In this document: positions 12,480-14,038 of the stretch, one piece after another | Numbering within the stretch: the stretch's first letter is position 1 | How the letters are laid out: the number at the start of each line of letters is the position of its first letter | Source: Faecousia sp. | GTDB lineage: Bacteria > Bacillota > Clostridia > Oscillospirales > Oscillospiraceae | Direction: 5' to 3' | Assembly (NCBI GenBank): GCA_029258495.1 | Contig: JARHYV010000207.1 | Coordinates: 1-14,038, forward strand | Length of the DNA stretch: 14,038 bases | Notes under the pieces: model-generated | The model's database searches: none | What the model was told of the DNA's origin: nothing | Seen by the model: the letters and a program-made list of their open reading frames with translations, nothing else | Made by a program: the position numbers and the translations under genes

Positions 12480-12956
12480 TTATTCGGGATAGACCAGACG
12501 GTCTTCACCGATCTGCTCCAGCAGATCACTGTAACGCTTGGCACAATACTTTGCCATCGGCAGGTTCATGTCCAGATAGTTGCCGCAGTCCTTGGCACTG
12601 GCTCCGGGGATCTGTCCTTCAAAGTCTGCCATATAACGGAAACAGTTCCGAACCAGAGGCAGGATCTCTTTGGAGGTCAAGTCACCCGCCACAAGCAGAT
12701 AAAAGCCGGTACGGCAGCCCATCGGCCCAAAATAAACCACACGATCGCTCCATTCGGGATCATTGCGCAGATAGGTTGCACCAAGATGCTCCATGGCGTG
12801 AACCTCAGCCGTGTTCATTACCGGCTCCTCGTTGGGACTTGTCATGCGCAGATCGAAGGTCGTGACGGTTTCCGTGCCGATCCGATCCTTGCGCGACACA
12901 TACACGCCGGGCTGTAATTTGATATGGTCAATGGTAAAACTTGCGATTTTTTTCAT
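12480..12956 (-). CDS. luxS: S-ribosylhomocysteine lyase LuxS
   Basis: A 158-residue iron-dependent lyase that splits S-ribosylhomocysteine into homocysteine and DPD, the precursor of the autoinducer AI-2. The metal ligands His53 and His57 (HAMEH) and Cys124 (AKDCGNY) and the catalytic Cys81 (GCRTGFY) are all in place, and the length is standard. AAGGAG, overlapping the stop codon of the HAD gene, lies 6 nt before the ATG, which suggests coupled translation. Together with MtnN it forms the two-step route from S-adenosylhomocysteine to homocysteine. Confidence 0.97.
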   Translation of the reverse strand: MKKIASFTIDHIKLQPGVYVSRKDRIGTETVTTFDLRMTSPNEEPVMNTAEVHAMEHLGATYLRNDPEWSDRVVYFGPMGCRTGFYLLVAGDLTSKEILPLVRNCFRYMADFEGQIPGASAKDCGNYLDMNLPMAKYCAKRYSDLLEQIGEDRLVYPE

Positions 12957-12967
12957 TTTGCGCTCCT

Positions 12968-13606
12968 TTATAATAGTGTCAGCAGCTGCTCCGGCGTATC
13001 GGCGATCTGAATGGCACCTGCTGCCTCCAGTTCCTGCCTGTCGCCAAAGCCATAGGTAACGCCGATCCCCGGAAGTCCGTTTTCTTTCGCACCCAGAATA
13101 TCATGCTCCCGATCCCCGACCATGACAGCCGTTGCAGGATCAATGGAAAACTTCTGCAATGCATAGGAAATGACCTGAGCCTTTTTGCTCCGCTCTGCTC
13201 CCATGGTTGCACCGGCGATCTCCGGAACAAATTCGTCAAGGCCAAACTGGTTCATCACCATATTGGCCCACTTCTCCGGCTTTGAGGTTGCCAAAACCAG
13301 ACGCTTTCCAGCCTTTCGCAGCTGAGAGAGTACCTGAGGAATTCCGGCATACAGCACATTTTCATGGATCCCCTGCTCTGCGAAATAGCCACGGAACAGG
13401 CGCACCGCCTGTTCCACCTGCCGGTCATCCATGCCGTAGAATTCCCGAAAGGACTCATACAGAGGCGGGCCAATAAACTTATATAAGGTTTCTCTGGGCG
13501 GCACTTCATACCCCATCTGACTCAGAGCGTGCATCACGGAATTCGTAATGCCCATCCCCGGATCCGTCAGGGTTCCGTCCAGATCAAAAAGGATCGTCCG
13601 GTACAT
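12968..13606 (-). CDS. HAD-superfamily phosphatase, phosphoglycolate-phosphatase-like
   Basis: A 212-residue soluble hydrolase with the HAD motifs: nucleophile Asp8 and Asp10 in FDLDGTLTDPG, Thr107/Ser108 in LVLATSKP, a motif-III lysine near 141-142, and Asp165/Asp169 in VGDREHDILGA. The helical cap (about 16-85) contains FIGPPLYESF, usual in the Gph/5'-nucleotidase-like subgroup, whose members dephosphorylate small metabolites. The substrate cannot be assigned. ATG 13606 is preceded by AGAGGA; an upstream TTG at 13621 is less likely. It is the first gene of the luxS-mtnN operon, 11 nt before luxS, which hints at a link to nucleoside or ribose-phosphate salvage but does not prove one. Confidence 0.88.
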   Translation of the reverse strand: MYRTILFDLDGTLTDPGMGITNSVMHALSQMGYEVPPRETLYKFIGPPLYESFREFYGMDDRQVEQAVRLFRGYFAEQGIHENVLYAGIPQVLSQLRKAGKRLVLATSKPEKWANMVMNQFGLDEFVPEIAGATMGAERSKKAQVISYALQKFSIDPATAVMVGDREHDILGAKENGLPGIGVTYGFGDRQELEAAGAIQIADTPEQLLTLL

Positions 13607-13641
13607 AACTGTTCCTCTCAATTTTTGTATTTCTAGGTCTA

Positions 13642-13670
13642 ATCATAACCGATTTGCGCGTTTTTTGCAA
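13642..13670 (-). promoter_or_regulatory. Promoter of the HAD-luxS-mtnN operon
   Basis: On the minus strand, TTGCAA (13670-13665) and TATGAT (13647-13642) with a 17-nt spacer, about 35 nt before the ATG. Confidence 0.72.
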
Positions 13671-13798
13671 GGGGATGTTCTCTTTGCCATTATGAAAAAA
13701 CATGCTCTCAAAGCGTCATTCTATGCTGTAATTTCCGGATATTTTCTTAGAATGTGTCACACTATGAAATTCTGTTATTTTAATCCTTCATTTTTGTG

Positions 13799-13827
13799 TT
13801 GCAATCCGCTCTTTTTTATATTATAAT
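13799..13827 (+). promoter_or_regulatory. Promoter of the glutamate dehydrogenase gene
   Basis: TTGCAA (13799-13804) and TATAAT (13822-13827) with a 17-nt spacer. The remaining roughly 130 nt between the two divergent promoters is AT-rich and holds no further feature I can support. Confidence 0.78.
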
Positions 13828-13877
13828 CATGACAAATCATTTTAGAAAAGCACCATTTAATATAAGGAGTGATCACC

Positions 13878-14038
13878 ATGTCCATTACAAACGAGTATCT
13901 GCAAGGGATCTATTCCGGTCTGTGCCGGCGCAATCCGGAGCAGATGGAGTATCTGCAGGCCGTCGAAGAGGTACTCACCTCTCTGGAGCCCATCGTAGAG
14001 CGCCGTCCCGACATCGTAAAGCATAAGGTCATCGATCG
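13878..14038 (+). CDS. gdhA: N-terminal part of a probable NADP-specific glutamate dehydrogenase (partial)
   Basis: The first 53 codons of a gene that leaves the window. The peptide has the pattern seen at the N-terminus of hexameric bacterial glutamate dehydrogenases: a short helix, then RNPEQMEYLQAVEEVLTSLEPIVE, comparable to the 'rdPnqxEFxqAvxEVxxsLxPxle' block, then a charged stretch leading into the 'PERvI' region that lies beyond the edge. The enzyme makes glutamate from 2-oxoglutarate and ammonium using NADPH. The start is set by AGGAG 8 nt upstream and by its own promoter. Catalytic residues fall outside the window, so the call rests on the N-terminal block only. Confidence 0.72.
   Translation, partial: MSITNEYLQGIYSGLCRRNPEQMEYLQAVEEVLTSLEPIVERRPDIVKHKVID

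Noticed and set aside
11558..12865. 435-codon open frame on the plus strand
   Set aside because: It runs across the terminator and the mtnN and luxS genes on the other strand. It has no ribosome site and no recognisable domain.

Overview
The window looks like chromosomal DNA from a Gram-positive, medium-GC member of the Clostridia, most likely of the Oscillospiraceae/Ruminococcaceae type. This is inferred from strong GGAGG ribosome binding sites, near-consensus sigma-A promoters, encoded tRNA CCA ends, and gene families typical of that group (LrgAB, CsoR-CopA, BlaI-M56, LuxS-MtnN, an ECF S component). I cannot name a genus. No integrase, transposase, phage gene or CRISPR array is visible, so this reads as ordinary core and accessory chromosome, not a mobile island.

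Layout. 1-125: end of a BrnQ-like amino-acid transporter, followed by a terminator. 226-2383 (+): a MoxR-type AAA+ ATPase overlapping a VWA (CoxE-like) protein, closed by a bidirectional terminator. 2421-3486 (-): lrgA-lrgB. 3582-3767 (-): a two-gene tRNA operon (Trp CCA, then a CAU tRNA) with a consensus promoter and its own terminator. 3889-4878 (-): a DEDDh exonuclease with a zinc-ribbon-like segment and a poly-arginine tail. 5021-7915 (+): a copper operon with a consensus promoter, a CsoR operator, csoR and copA. The copA frame runs without a stop into a CopZ-like domain that has its own Shine-Dalgarno sequence and ATG. 8029-9816 (+): a BlaI-type repressor and an M56 (BlaR1-like) membrane protease, behind a promoter carrying two CTAC-N6-GTAG operators. 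9929-10666 (-): nagB. 10899-11690 (+): an ECF S component. 11756-13606 (-): HAD phosphatase, luxS, mtnN. 13878-14038 (+): start of a probable NADP-glutamate dehydrogenase. Transcription units are well insulated by hairpin terminators, several of them shared between convergent genes.

How the genes work together. CsoR should release its operator when Cu(I) binds, giving CopA (efflux) and possibly free CopZ (chaperone). The BlaI-M56 pair has the parts of a one-way signalling circuit: a repressor with an Asn-Phe site at the position cut in BlaI proteins, and an HELVH protease. Its external domain is a small cysteine-rich tail in place of the penicillin-binding sensor, so the signal is unlikely to be a beta-lactam sensed the classical way. 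MtnN and LuxS carry out consecutive steps that detoxify S-adenosylhomocysteine and yield AI-2 precursor.

The least ordinary features are the cysteine-heptad sensor tail of the M56 protein, the nested in-frame copZ start inside copA, and a Cys/His-rich MoxR tail encoded by the same bases as the next gene's ribosome binding site.
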